Shown: positions 33,657 to 43,295, counted from the first letter of the stretch. The stretch: 64,000 bases of DNA from Candidatus Bathyarchaeota archaeon (GCA_026014585.1 JAOZIA010000022.1:248001-312000), one strand, 5' to 3'. Notes: a model not told the origin generated them from the sequence alone. Made by a program: numbers and translations.

Positions 33657-35810
33657 GTGCTAATTGACGATGATTTAAACTCACAAGATAAAGACCTGTT
33701 ATCACAGGAAACCATGCTTGACAACCCTGACTTCTACATTAACAGGGAACTTAGCTGGGTAAGGTTTAACGCCCGCATACTTGAAGAAGCACGTGACATG
33801 TGGCAACCACTGCTGGAAAGGGTAAAGTTCATCGCAATCTGCGGAAGCAACCTTGACGAGTTCTTCATGACACGCGTTGCCAGAATGATTAAAAAAATAA
33901 ACAAAAACTCCCAAGAACGATCCATGGACGGGATGACCTTTTTTGAGCAAATCAAAGCCACACGAAAAGAGATTCTGCCACTGATACAAAGCCACGCGGA
34001 CTGCTGGAACAACGAACTCATCCCTGCCTTGGCCACAGAAGATATCCATATCCGAAAATTTGTGGAGTTACCAGAAAAATGGAGAGAAAACCTTCGTGAG
34101 TTCCTTAAAACAGAGGTTATCCCAAACTTTCCAATCCCCGCACAGGGTTTTGACAGCGAAAACATTGAGAACTTGTGTGTTACGCTTTACGTGTCAGGGT
34201 TTGTAAACAAGGACTCTTTTTGTATACTTCCGATGCCTATTGAAAAATTTGGTCGGTTAATTCTGATTCCCCGAAAAACGTACCTGCCAAAACCTGAACC
34301 TCAAAACCTAATGGAATATGATTATGTTTTCTTGGAGGATTTAATAGCAAACAACTTGGACATGTTCTTTCCCAACGAGAAAAGTCTGGTTGCTTATCCG
34401 TTTAGGGTGACGCGAAACGGGGAAATTGATATCATAATGGATGAATCTTCAGATTTTCTTGATTCAGTTCAGAAGGGGCTTTCGGATAGAAAAACAGGTT
34501 TTCCGACAAGGATAGAGTTTGACAAACGCACACCACAACCAATCAGAGAAATGTTGTCAAATTATTTGGAATTGCCTGATTACGTGCAGTACGAGTTTGA
34601 CGGTCCTTTGGGTTTGGTTGACCTTTGGCAGTTAATGAAAATAAATCGTCCTGACCTTAAAGATAAAACGTTTTTACCCTCGATTCTGCCCTTGCTTACG
34701 CCTGAGAAAAATATTTTCAAAACAATCGCCAAAAGAGACATTGTACTTTATCATCCCTACGACAGTTTTGAGGTGATTGTTGATTTTCTCAAAGAAGCAG
34801 CCAATGACAGCGACGTTGTTGAAATCTGCATCACCATGTACCGCATGGACGCGAAATCACCCGTTGTCAGCGCGCTTATGGATGCAGCCCAAAAAGGCAT
34901 AAAAGTAACTGCTATAATCGAGTTAAAAGCAAAATTTGATGAAGAAAATAACATCCAGCTGGTTTCAAAGCTTCGGGCAGCAGGTGTTAACACGGTGTAT
35001 AATTTTCCAAATTTTAAGGTGCACGCAAAACTGTGCCTTGTAGTGCGCAATGAGAAAATGGGGCTGGTGCGGTACTCGCATATCGGCTCAGGAAACTATA
35101 ACTCTGTGACAGCCAAAATCTATGGCGATATTGGTTACTTAACGGCTAACCAAGAGGTGGGCAGAGAACTAGAAGACCTCTTCAACATCCTGATTAACGG
35201 GTTGCAAGAAAAAGAGTTCAAACATTTGCTTGTTGCACCTAAATCGCTTAAAAACGAAATTCTTAAACGAATTGACCAAGAAATTGCCTTCCACCGCAAA
35301 ACAGGCAAAGGCTATTTAGCCTTTAAATTAAACAATCTGGAAGAAAAAGACATCATTAAAGCGCTTTTTCGGGCATCAATGGCAGGCATAAAAATCGAAT
35401 TAAACGTGAGGGCACTGTGCTGTTTAAGACCAGACATACAGGGTGTAAGCGACAATATTTCAGTTATTTCTATTGTTGGCCGGTTTCTTGAGCATGCCCG
35501 AATCTACTATTTCCAAAATGGTGAAAACAGTGAGGTCCTAATCGGCAGCTCAGATATGATGTTCAGAAACCTCAATGAGCGTGTTGAAGTCCTCTTCAGC
35601 GTACCTGACCCGCAGATTCGAAAAGCAATCCTTGATAATATGCTAAAAATCCACTTAAAAGACAACATTAAAGCCCGCAGACTTCTCTCTAACGGCACAT
35701 ACGAGAGGATTACACCTAAAGAGGGCGAACGAAGCGTGAACTCGCAGTTTTGGCTAATTCAAAACAGGGGAGTATGGCACCAGTATGCCGACTACATCCA
35801 AGACCTGTGA
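33657..35810 (+). CDS. ppk1: Polyphosphate kinase 1 (PPK1)
   Basis: A 717-residue PPK1 that reversibly makes long-chain polyphosphate from ATP. Landmarks are INRELSWVRFNARILEEA at the N terminus and HPYDSF. The autophosphorylated-type histidine is His456 in KVHAKL, followed by SHIGSGNYNS. A second histidine-bearing phospholipase-D-like half holds GSSDMMFRNLNERVEVLFSV. Length and domains are normal for the family. The start is GTG 33657. It overlaps the following CHAD gene by 26 bases, so the polyphosphate genes form one operon. Confidence 0.96.
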   Translation: MLIDDDLNSQDKDLLSQETMLDNPDFYINRELSWVRFNARILEEARDMWQPLLERVKFIAICGSNLDEFFMTRVARMIKKINKNSQERSMDGMTFFEQIKATRKEILPLIQSHADCWNNELIPALATEDIHIRKFVELPEKWRENLREFLKTEVIPNFPIPAQGFDSENIENLCVTLYVSGFVNKDSFCILPMPIEKFGRLILIPRKTYLPKPEPQNLMEYDYVFLEDLIANNLDMFFPNEKSLVAYPFRVTRNGEIDIIMDESSDFLDSVQKGLSDRKTGFPTRIEFDKRTPQPIREMLSNYLELPDYVQYEFDGPLGLVDLWQLMKINRPDLKDKTFLPSILPLLTPEKNIFKTIAKRDIVLYHPYDSFEVIVDFLKEAANDSDVVEICITMYRMDAKSPVVSALMDAAQKGIKVTAIIELKAKFDEENNIQLVSKLRAAGVNTVYNFPNFKVHAKLCLVVRNEKMGLVRYSHIGSGNYNSVTAKIYGDIGYLTANQEVGRELEDLFNILINGLQEKEFKHLLVAPKSLKNEILKRIDQEIAFHRKTGKGYLAFKLNNLEEKDIIKALFRASMAGIKIELNVRALCCLRPDIQGVSDNISVISIVGRFLEHARIYYFQNGENSEVLIGSSDMMFRNLNERVEVLFSVPDPQIRKAILDNMLKIHLKDNIKARRLLSNGTYERITPKEGERSVNSQFWLIQNRGVWHQYADYIQDL

Positions 35811-36126
35811 TTTAGACACCAGCTACTGCAAATTCGGCTCAAAAACAATTCTCAAATTACTAGAAAGTTTTGGCAGCAACATTGACGGCGTCATCGAAAA
35901 CAAGGATGTAGAGTGCGTGCATAAAACGCGAGTTGCCTCCCGAAAACTAAGAGCCGCCCTGCCCCTGTTCAAAATCTGCTTTCCCGAAGATAAATACAAG
36001 AAATGGTTTAAAGAAATAAAAAAGGTAACGCGTCTGCTGGGGGAAGCCAGAGACCTTGATGTCCAAATAATTTTCATAGAAGAATACATAAAAAAATTTA
36101 ATCCCCGAGAAAAAAAAAGCCCTTGA
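35785..36126 (+). CDS. CHAD domain, N-terminal half (frame interrupted)
   Basis: The first 113 residues of a CHAD domain, a helical polyphosphate-binding domain. It has the characteristic VHKTRVASRKLRAALPLF and LLGEARDLDV. The frame runs into TGA just after a run of nine A at 36110-36118. Skipping one base there continues with KKALEIMLSDHK into the next ORF at 36131, which carries the second CHAD half. So this is most likely the front of one gene of about 770 codons, split by a frameshift or a sequence error. It overlaps the ppk end by 26 bases. Confidence 0.8.
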   Translation: MPTTSKTCDLDTSYCKFGSKTILKLLESFGSNIDGVIENKDVECVHKTRVASRKLRAALPLFKICFPEDKYKKWFKEIKKVTRLLGEARDLDVQIIFIEEYIKKFNPREKKSP

Positions 36127-36130
36127 AATC

Positions 36131-38095
36131 ATGCTTTCAGACCATAAAAACCGCCGTAGCAGCATTCAACCCAAAATTGAGCACGAACTCAACATACTTA
36201 AAGCAGTAGACATGCTATGGGAAATATCGCTTTTTTGCAGGCAAACCCTAACTGAAAAAGCTAACCAACCATTTGACCCTTCTCAAGTTCTCACAAGAAG
36301 CCGCTGGTACATCTCCTTTAGGCTGGACGAGTTTTTAGCCAATCAGAGGTTTGTTCATTTTTCAAACAAGAACAAAAAGCATCATCAAATGCGAATTGCC
36401 GCCAAAAAGCTACGGTACACCATGGAGTTTTTTGCGCCCCTCTACCAGAATCAACTGAAAGAACAGATTGAAACAATCAAAAAATATCAAGACCTTCTCG
36501 GCGAAAAACATGACAATGAAGTCTGGATTGAGTACATCCCACAATTCATAGAAAAACTTGCGGCAAAAAGAAAAAAACCAGACAGCGCCAAGCTTGAAGG
36601 CTCACTGCGAAAGTTCCTGCTCTACCTTAAAAGACAAAGGCTGCAAAATTACCGCGCGTTTGTCAAATTGTGGGAGGAAAACAAGAAAAACGATTTCTTT
36701 AATAATTTAAGAAGTGAAAGCGCGGCGGAATCAACATTGACTGAAACACAAATCCAGCAAACCCTGTCAACGCATAAAGGTCCAATCGGGGTTATATCAG
36801 ATATTCACGGTAATTTTCACGCGTTGGAATGCGTTTTTGAGGATGCCAAAAAGCGGGGAGTTAATGTTTTTGTTAATGCAGGCGACACCGTGGGTTATGG
36901 CGCTTTCCCAAACGAGGTTGTTGAGTTGCTTTGTGATAAAGGCGTGTTTGGGGTCTTGGGAAATTATGACCTTGAAGTTTTAGAGGGAAAAGTCAACGTT
37001 AAAGGACCAAAAAGAGTCGCCTACAAATTTGCCAAAAAAGAACTCTCTAAATCAAGCCAGTGCTACCTTGAATCGTTGCCTCGTGAATTACGTTTTGAAG
37101 TTGCAGGTAAAAAACTGCTCATCACTCATGGAAGCCCCAAATCAATCAACGAACACCTAACCCAAAAAACGCCAACTGAAAAACTAAAAAGTTTAGCTGA
37201 AAACGCAAAAGCGGACGTGATAATTGTTGGGCATTCACATGAGCAGTTCCAAAAACAGGTAAAAGATGTGTGTTTTGTTAATCCAGGAAGTGTGGGACGC
37301 CCAGGCGATGGTAATCCGCAGACGGCGTATGCGATTTTGTGGTTTAACCCCTTCAAAGTGGAACTTATCCGCCTAAACTATGATGTGACGGTTGCGGCAA
37401 AAGCATTGCGAAAGAAGGGCTTGCCTGAGAGTTTTGCACAGATGCTTCTTAGGGGTATTTCCTTAGATGAAGTACTGGAAGATGACAGAAAACGGCACGA
37501 AATGATGACCATAAACCCCAAGGAAACCGCGAATTCCTGCAGGTATTTTGCGGCTAAATACTGGCCCGACACCGAGCATTACACTCAAGTTTCCAAGCTT
37601 GCACTACAGTTTTTTGATGGCTTAACTGACCTGCATATGTTCGGCTATAGGGAACGGTGTTGGCTTGAATGTGCTTCAATTCTGCATGACATCGGCTTAT
37701 CAAAGCCGGGTGGGGGGCACCATAAAAAGTCAATGGAGCTTATCTTAGATGAAACGCGGTTGCCGTTGGCTTCACAGGACAGACAGGTAATCGCGTGTAT
37801 AGCGCGGTATCACCGTAAGGGTTTGCCTAAAGCTAAACATTACAATCTTGCATCATTAGACAGCGACTTAGTAGTAAAGGTAACGACACTGGCTAGTTTT
37901 CTGCGGGTTGCTGACGGCTTGGATTACACTCATGAAGCATCTGTGGAAAGCATAAGTTTTAACGTTAGCACAAAAAAAGTCATTGTTGAATGCAAATCAG
38001 GTACAAAATCTCTTCTGGAAGAAGAGGCTTTTAATAAGAAGAAGGATTTGTTTGAAAAAGTCTTTGACAAAAAATTGGTGCTCGCATGGAAGTAA
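36131..38095 (+). CDS. CHAD (C-terminal half) - metallophosphoesterase - HD domain protein
   Basis: A 654-residue multidomain protein. Residues 1-195 are the second CHAD half (HHQMRIAAKKLRYTMEFF, QDLLGEKHDNEVW). Residues about 217-415 are a calcineurin-like phosphoesterase of the YfcE/MJ0936 type: SDIHGN (D224, H226), NAGDTVGYG, GNYD and GHSH supply the two-metal site. Residues about 470-654 are an HD-type domain (LHDIG near 518, ARYHRKGLP) resembling the C-terminal HD domain of the neighbouring Ppx. A polyphosphate-binding head with a phosphatase suggests polyphosphate or nucleotide phosphate hydrolysis. Its stop lies 10 bases inside the ppx gene. The real start is probably 35785 (see CHAD N-half). 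Confidence 0.85.
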   Translation: MLSDHKNRRSSIQPKIEHELNILKAVDMLWEISLFCRQTLTEKANQPFDPSQVLTRSRWYISFRLDEFLANQRFVHFSNKNKKHHQMRIAAKKLRYTMEFFAPLYQNQLKEQIETIKKYQDLLGEKHDNEVWIEYIPQFIEKLAAKRKKPDSAKLEGSLRKFLLYLKRQRLQNYRAFVKLWEENKKNDFFNNLRSESAAESTLTETQIQQTLSTHKGPIGVISDIHGNFHALECVFEDAKKRGVNVFVNAGDTVGYGAFPNEVVELLCDKGVFGVLGNYDLEVLEGKVNVKGPKRVAYKFAKKELSKSSQCYLESLPRELRFEVAGKKLLITHGSPKSINEHLTQKTPTEKLKSLAENAKADVIIVGHSHEQFQKQVKDVCFVNPGSVGRPGDGNPQTAYAILWFNPFKVELIRLNYDVTVAAKALRKKGLPESFAQMLLRGISLDEVLEDDRKRHEMMTINPKETANSCRYFAAKYWPDTEHYTQVSKLALQFFDGLTDLHMFGYRERCWLECASILHDIGLSKPGGGHHKKSMELILDETRLPLASQDRQVIACIARYHRKGLPKAKHYNLASLDSDLVVKVTTLASFLRVADGLDYTHEASVESISFNVSTKKVIVECKSGTKSLLEEEAFNKKKDLFEKVFDKKLVLAWK

Positions 38096-39678
38096 CCTCA
38101 AAAACTGATAAAGTGGTCGCATTCGTGGACATAGGCACCAACGCCGTACGCCTTTTAGTGGTGAGAATAAACCCAAACCTATCCTACACCATAATCAGCC
38201 AAGAAAAAGAAGTCATCAGACTCGGCGAGCAAGAATTCAAAGACAACCAGCTAAAACCTGAAGCGATTGAACGGGCTGTTTTTGTCTGTGGAAAATTTGT
38301 CAGTTTAGCCAAAACGTACGGTGCAAGCGATATAATTGCTGTTGGAACCTCCGCGATTAGGGAAGCAAAAAACCAAGCCGAGTTCCTTCAAAAGCTAAAG
38401 GATGAAACTGGACTTTCTGTTAGGGTTATTTCTGGGCAGGAAGAAGCACACCTGATTTATTTGGGCGTTTCAAGTGGGGTAGATATTGGCGATGAAAAAG
38501 CGATTTTTGTTGATTTAGGCGGCGGAAGCACTGAAATCGCTATTGGAAATCAGTATGAAAGCTTTTACGCCAACAGTCTACGGTTGGGCGCTATTCGGTT
38601 GACGTCGGATTTTATTGGGGAAGGCTGGACTGGACATGTTTCATTAAACATTTACAAACAGATTAAACAGTATGCATCTAAAAAGATGCAGGTTGTAAAA
38701 AGCCGCGTTCTCGAGTACGGTGTTAGAAGAGCATGGGGCTCCTCGGGAACAATCATAAACTTAGCTGAAGTCTCAAACAAACTCTTTAAGAAAAACGGTA
38801 ACGGAAACTGCGGCAACGCATCACTTTCACGCAAAAACCTCAAAAAATTAGTGCCCATCTTGTGCTCGCTGTCTCTTGAGAAAAGAAAACAGTTACCCGC
38901 AATCAACCCTGACAGGGCAGACATCATAATCGCAGGGGCAGCAATAATTGAAGCTGTTATGGAAGATTTTGGGCTTGAAGAAATATGCATTAGTCACCGA
39001 GAACTTCGGGATGGAATGCTGATTGATTACCTTTCTAATTTTGAGAGTTTCCGTGAACTGCAGAAAACCCCCGCCAGAAACCGCAGTGTGCTACATTTGG
39101 GGCGCTCATGCAATTTTGATGAGAAACACGCAGAAACCGTGACGGCTCTGGCACTGCAGCTTTTTGACAGCGCTAAACAAATCGGGTTACACGATTTTGG
39201 CGATAGCCAAAGAGAACTGCTACAGCACGCCTCTATGCTACATGATGTAGGCGATTTTCTTTCCTTTAGCAGTCATCACCTCCACTCCCACTACATTATC
39301 TGCAACGCGGGATTGCCAGGTTTTGACAAAAAAGAAATCATGGAAATGGCTAACATTGCGCTTTTTCACCGCAAAAAGTTGCCCACCAAAAAAGCCCTTA
39401 AAACAAAGGACATGGATGAGAAGACGAAGGAGGCAGTTGCGGTTCTTTCTACTTTTTTGAGGTTTGCTGAGAAGCTTGACCGAAGCCATAGTGGTCTTGT
39501 GAAGAAAGCGGAGTTTATTGAAGAAGATAATGGCAAAATTTTGCTTTCATTTTACTCGGATACTGACTGCAGCTTTGAAGAATGGAGCATAATCCAAAAC
39601 AAACAGGCATTCTACGAAACATTCAACCGAGAAATAGAAGTCAGCTGCACCGTAACGTCCAGCGCAAAAAACGATTAA
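38086..39678 (+). CDS. ppx: Exopolyphosphatase / guanosine pentaphosphatase family (Ppx/GppA)
   Basis: A 530-residue Ppx/GppA enzyme that removes terminal phosphate from polyphosphate. The ASKHA ATPase-like core has phosphate-1 loop VDIGTNAVRLLV (about residues 16-27), the middle glutamate in ISGQEEAHLIY and phosphate-2 loop VDLGGGSTEIAIG. The C-terminal part (about 335-520) is the HD-like domain with MLHDVGDF and ALFHRKKLP. It overlaps the upstream CHAD protein by 10 bases and is the last member of the polyphosphate operon. Confidence 0.95.
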   Translation: MEVTSKTDKVVAFVDIGTNAVRLLVVRINPNLSYTIISQEKEVIRLGEQEFKDNQLKPEAIERAVFVCGKFVSLAKTYGASDIIAVGTSAIREAKNQAEFLQKLKDETGLSVRVISGQEEAHLIYLGVSSGVDIGDEKAIFVDLGGGSTEIAIGNQYESFYANSLRLGAIRLTSDFIGEGWTGHVSLNIYKQIKQYASKKMQVVKSRVLEYGVRRAWGSSGTIINLAEVSNKLFKKNGNGNCGNASLSRKNLKKLVPILCSLSLEKRKQLPAINPDRADIIIAGAAIIEAVMEDFGLEEICISHRELRDGMLIDYLSNFESFRELQKTPARNRSVLHLGRSCNFDEKHAETVTALALQLFDSAKQIGLHDFGDSQRELLQHASMLHDVGDFLSFSSHHLHSHYIICNAGLPGFDKKEIMEMANIALFHRKKLPTKKALKTKDMDEKTKEAVAVLSTFLRFAEKLDRSHSGLVKKAEFIEEDNGKILLSFYSDTDCSFEEWSIIQNKQAFYETFNREIEVSCTVTSSAKND

Positions 39679-39714
39679 AACAATGGCAACACATAGTTAG
39701 CTTGGTGTATTGTC

Positions 39715-40551
39715 TTGACCGTTTTGGTTACTAAAGCAAACGGCGCCAAACAGCCCTTCAGCAAACTCAAAATTATTGATACCTGTCTACGAATGGGTGC
39801 AACACCAGAAAATGCTCGCCAAATCGCAGAGCGGATTGAAAAAAACATCTATGAAGGCATATCCACACAGCAGATTCTGAGAATGATTTTCCGCTATATG
39901 CGCAAACACAAACCAGCCATCAAGAACATTTATGACCTTAAAAAAGGCTTAAGCCTGATGAACCCAAAACCCGAATTTGAAATTTTTGTGCAGTTACTTC
40001 TGGCAAACAATGGTTACCAAGTTGAACCCAGCCAGATTCTAAGAGGCAAATGTGTTGAGCACGAAGTTGACGGGATAGCAAGGAAAGATGGCGTGACATT
40101 TTTTGTTGAGGCAAAACATCACTTCAGCTACCATACATTAACGGGGCTGGATGAGAGCAGAATCGCCCAAGCTGTGCTTGAAGACGTAAACGATGCCTTC
40201 AGCCTTGATTTATCAAGGCTTAGAATTGACCACGCCATGATAGTAACCAACACAAGGTACTCCACACACGCAACACAGTACGGCACCTGCAAAAATATTC
40301 TTCAAATCGGCTGGACATCACCCGTGCACAAGGGATTAAAAGACATGATTTTAGAGGCAAAACTTTACCCTGCAAGCTGCCTCAAAAGTTTACCTGAAAC
40401 TGCAAGGCTAAAATTGGTTGACAGCGGCATCGTCCTCATTAAACAGTTAGCAAGGCTGGGCGGGGATGAAATGGCAGACAAAACAGGTTTGCACAAAGAT
40501 GCCGCGTGGAAAATTGTGGAAAAAGCAAGAGAAACAGTAAACGTTCTATAA
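39715..40551 (+). CDS. ATP-cone and restriction-endonuclease-like protein
   Basis: A 278-residue protein. Residues 1-88 are an ATP-cone (KANGAKQPFSKLKIIDTCLRMG, AERIEKNIYEGISTQQI), a nucleotide-sensing domain otherwise found in ribonucleotide reductases and NrdR. Residues about 95-210 are a PD-(D/E)XK Mrr-like nuclease domain with EVDGIARKDGVTFFVEAKHH supplying D...ExK. The C terminus has a helix-hairpin-helix-like region (LARLGGDEMADKTGLHKDAAWKIVEKA). It probably cuts or processes DNA under dATP/ATP control. It starts at TTG 39715, 36 bases after ppx, on the same strand. Biological role unknown. Confidence 0.8.
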   Translation: MTVLVTKANGAKQPFSKLKIIDTCLRMGATPENARQIAERIEKNIYEGISTQQILRMIFRYMRKHKPAIKNIYDLKKGLSLMNPKPEFEIFVQLLLANNGYQVEPSQILRGKCVEHEVDGIARKDGVTFFVEAKHHFSYHTLTGLDESRIAQAVLEDVNDAFSLDLSRLRIDHAMIVTNTRYSTHATQYGTCKNILQIGWTSPVHKGLKDMILEAKLYPASCLKSLPETARLKLVDSGIVLIKQLARLGGDEMADKTGLHKDAAWKIVEKARETVNVL

Positions 40552-40574
40552 CAAGCCAGAAAAGGAAAAAAAGG

Positions 40575-41210
40575 TTAGTCTATAAGCAGCAACGCGTAGG
40601 ATTCAGCGTTTTTGCCGAAGGGAAAACTAACTTCTATACCAGCGTTCGCAGCAGTTTTTTTCACGTTAACTCCAACTGCATCCTCAGACCAACGCGCAAG
40701 TTCAGGGTGCCTGCAGATTCCCGTGTCCGTATTACATTTATCGCATAGTTGGCATGACCCCGAAACAAACGAGACGGCCAACGAGTAACCTTGATTGATT
40801 GCAGCCTTTTCCACATCAACCACCGTTTTTAGCATACTGAGTTTGTCATCTTTCCAGTCCTGCCAGAATTTGGCGGCTTTCTCCTTGATTTCTTTGGGCA
40901 CTGTTGGGTCAGATTCAGCAGTCATCAGTTTTGCCTTGACCTCAGGTGTTGCAGTGGCTTTTGAAACAAATTTTATGAACATTGCAGTTTTGTATTCGGC
41001 AACGATTTTGCGAAATTCATCAGCGGATGGCGTGTAGGGTGGACAAGCAAGAGTTTTTCCATAGTTGTTGCATCCGACCTTGCATTTGAGTACTACACGA
41101 TTTTCTACGACGACTTTTTTTGCTGGAAGAATTTTTGCGTCTACCGCGCCTTTTTCAAGTGCCAATTTTATTAGGAAATCATAGTTTTCTGTGACTTGTT
41201 TTTTGGGCAT
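40575..41210 (-). CDS. DUF2284 metal-binding protein
   Basis: A 211-residue cysteine-rich protein of the DUF2284 family. Cysteine clusters include CKVGCNNYGKTLACPP (about residues 38-53) and GSCQLCDKCNTDTGICRHPE (about 151-170), probably holding iron-sulfur or another metal. Members are common in anaerobic archaea and bacteria; their reaction is not known. It is convergent with the preceding gene and alone in its unit. Confidence 0.85.
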   Translation of the reverse strand: MPKKQVTENYDFLIKLALEKGAVDAKILPAKKVVVENRVVLKCKVGCNNYGKTLACPPYTPSADEFRKIVAEYKTAMFIKFVSKATATPEVKAKLMTAESDPTVPKEIKEKAAKFWQDWKDDKLSMLKTVVDVEKAAINQGYSLAVSFVSGSCQLCDKCNTDTGICRHPELARWSEDAVGVNVKKTAANAGIEVSFPFGKNAESYALLLID

Positions 41211-41363
41211 ATCTTTCTGACCGTTTCTGCCTAAATGCTTCTCTTGATTTAAAGTTATCCAAGAAAAAATTGAATTTATGCATTTAGTGCGTCTTAACTT
41301 TTGGATTAACCCAAATTTTTATTTCCCAGTTACTTATTCCATGATAGTAGGACGGACGCTTTC

Positions 41364-43262
41364 TTGCTAGAAAACCATAAACCCAGCGCTGAGCAGAAAA
41401 CGGCGTTGGAACTCGGAGTATTTTTCCAGCATTCTTCAGATTTACTGGTAGTTGTGGGGTTTAATGGCATCTTTAAGAGTGTTAACCCATATTTTGAAAA
41501 ATCTCTGGGTTGGAAAGCCCAAGAAGTGAAAGGAAAATATTGGTCTGCATTTGTTCACCCTGAGGATATTCAAAGAGTAAACAAGGAAGGCTGGTCATTT
41601 ATTAAAGGAAAAAGTCTGGACCATTATAAAAGCCGCTTCCAATGCAAAGATGGTTCATATAAGGTTATTTCGTGGAAACAAACTGGACTTGTCAAAGAAA
41701 ATAGTATTCTTTGCATAGGTCGAGACATCACCGATGTCATAAAGATTGAAGAAGAACTCAAAGAAAAAGAAGAAAAACTACTACAAGTTCAAGAGCAAAT
41801 GACTGCAATTTTAGAAAACATCGACAATGGTTTTATATCACTTGACAAGGAATGGAAATTTAACTATCTTAACAGTCGCGCAGCACACAATGGCGGTTTT
41901 GAACCATATCAGTTAATCGGCAAAAACATTTGGGAGACATTTCCAAAATTTGTTGGAACTAAGGTGGAGCAGAATTATCGAAAAGTTATGGATTGGAATG
42001 TAAGCATCACCTTTGAAGTTAAAGATGCACTAACAAACAGACGATATGAGGAAAAAGTGTATCCTACAACATCAGGCATTGCCATTTTCTGGACTGACAT
42101 CACCCAACGCAAAAGCGCTGAGGATGAGCTAAGAAAAACCCGAAATTACTTAGAAAACCTTCTAAACTGTGCTAATGCCCCAATAATTGTATGGAATTCT
42201 AACCTGAAAATCACGCTTTTCAATCGTGCCTTCGAGTTTATGACGGGGTTTAAGGCAAGCGAAGTGTTAGGGAAACCTTTAGACAGTCTGTTTCCTGTAG
42301 ATGAAAAAGAGAAAGCCAGAAACCAAATTGAACGTGCCATCAAAGGGGAATCTTTGGAATCCGTGGAAATCCCAATTTTGAGAAGGGATGGCACTAAAAG
42401 ACTTGCCCTTTGGAACTCAGCGAACATTTATGACCAAAAAAAGAAAATAGTTGCAACAATTGCTCAAGGGCAGGATATAACTCAACGCAAAAAAGCTGAG
42501 GATGAACTTAGAAAGAAAACGGGGGAAGTAGAAAAGTATGCAACTCACATGGAAGCCCTTGCTGCTGAGCGGTTAAAGCAGCTTAAAGATGCTGAGCGTT
42601 TGGCGGCGATTGGACAAACCGCAGGTATGGTTGGGCATGATTTGCGTAATCCTTTGCAGTCAATTGTGGGGGAGGTTTATTTAGCAAAAACTGAAATTGA
42701 AACTTTGCCTGAATGCCAGCAAAAACTTTGTCTTAAAGAAAACTTGGATGCTATAGCTGACCAAATTGATTATATGGATAAAATCGTCAGTGACCTACAG
42801 ACCTTTGTGAAGCCTGTAGAGCTTCATAAAAAGCTCATTAATTTAAACCAGTTCGTTGAAGCTGTATTTGCTCAAGTTAGCATTCCCAGAAATGTTAATG
42901 TAAACATTGATTTAGGCAGTGAAACCTTAACTTTAGAAACAGACCCTCAACTGCTAAAACGTGTACTGATAAATCTTGTTACAAACGCCTTTCAAGCAAT
43001 GCCCGAAGGCGGCGAATTAACCCTAAAAGCACACAAAACAAACGAGAAACAAATAAAAATTATTGTTCAGGATTCAGGCATAGGTGTACCTGACGATATA
43101 AAACCTAAACTTTTCACGCCACTTTTCACAACAAAATCCAAAGGGCAGGGATTTGGTTTGGCAGTTTGTAAACGCGTAATCGAAGCTCAGGGTGGCGCCA
43201 TAACTTTTGAAAGCCAATTTGGAAAAGGAACAAAATTCACGATTAACTATCCAATAACTTAG
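41364..43262 (+). CDS. Soluble multi-PAS sensor histidine kinase
   Basis: A 632-residue kinase with three PAS domains (about 15-130, 140-250, 262-380). A short coiled coil and a HisKA domain follow, with phosphoacceptor His425 in GMVGHDLRNPLQ. The C-terminal HATPase domain has the N box (LINLVTNAFQAMPEGG), G1 (DSGIGVPDD) and G2 (GQGFGLAVCKRV). There are no membrane helices, so it senses a cytoplasmic signal such as redox or a small ligand. It starts at TTG 41364. No response regulator gene is in the window, so it is an orphan here. Confidence 0.93.
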   Translation: MLENHKPSAEQKTALELGVFFQHSSDLLVVVGFNGIFKSVNPYFEKSLGWKAQEVKGKYWSAFVHPEDIQRVNKEGWSFIKGKSLDHYKSRFQCKDGSYKVISWKQTGLVKENSILCIGRDITDVIKIEEELKEKEEKLLQVQEQMTAILENIDNGFISLDKEWKFNYLNSRAAHNGGFEPYQLIGKNIWETFPKFVGTKVEQNYRKVMDWNVSITFEVKDALTNRRYEEKVYPTTSGIAIFWTDITQRKSAEDELRKTRNYLENLLNCANAPIIVWNSNLKITLFNRAFEFMTGFKASEVLGKPLDSLFPVDEKEKARNQIERAIKGESLESVEIPILRRDGTKRLALWNSANIYDQKKKIVATIAQGQDITQRKKAEDELRKKTGEVEKYATHMEALAAERLKQLKDAERLAAIGQTAGMVGHDLRNPLQSIVGEVYLAKTEIETLPECQQKLCLKENLDAIADQIDYMDKIVSDLQTFVKPVELHKKLINLNQFVEAVFAQVSIPRNVNVNIDLGSETLTLETDPQLLKRVLINLVTNAFQAMPEGGELTLKAHKTNEKQIKIIVQDSGIGVPDDIKPKLFTPLFTTKSKGQGFGLAVCKRVIEAQGGAITFESQFGKGTKFTINYPIT

Positions 43263-43295
43263 TGCAATTAAAAGAGAGGGGAGGTCGTGTGGACC

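Noticed and set aside
33734-34165. A 143-codon ORF opposite ppk
   Set aside because: It is antisense to conserved PPK1 motifs and has no features of its own.
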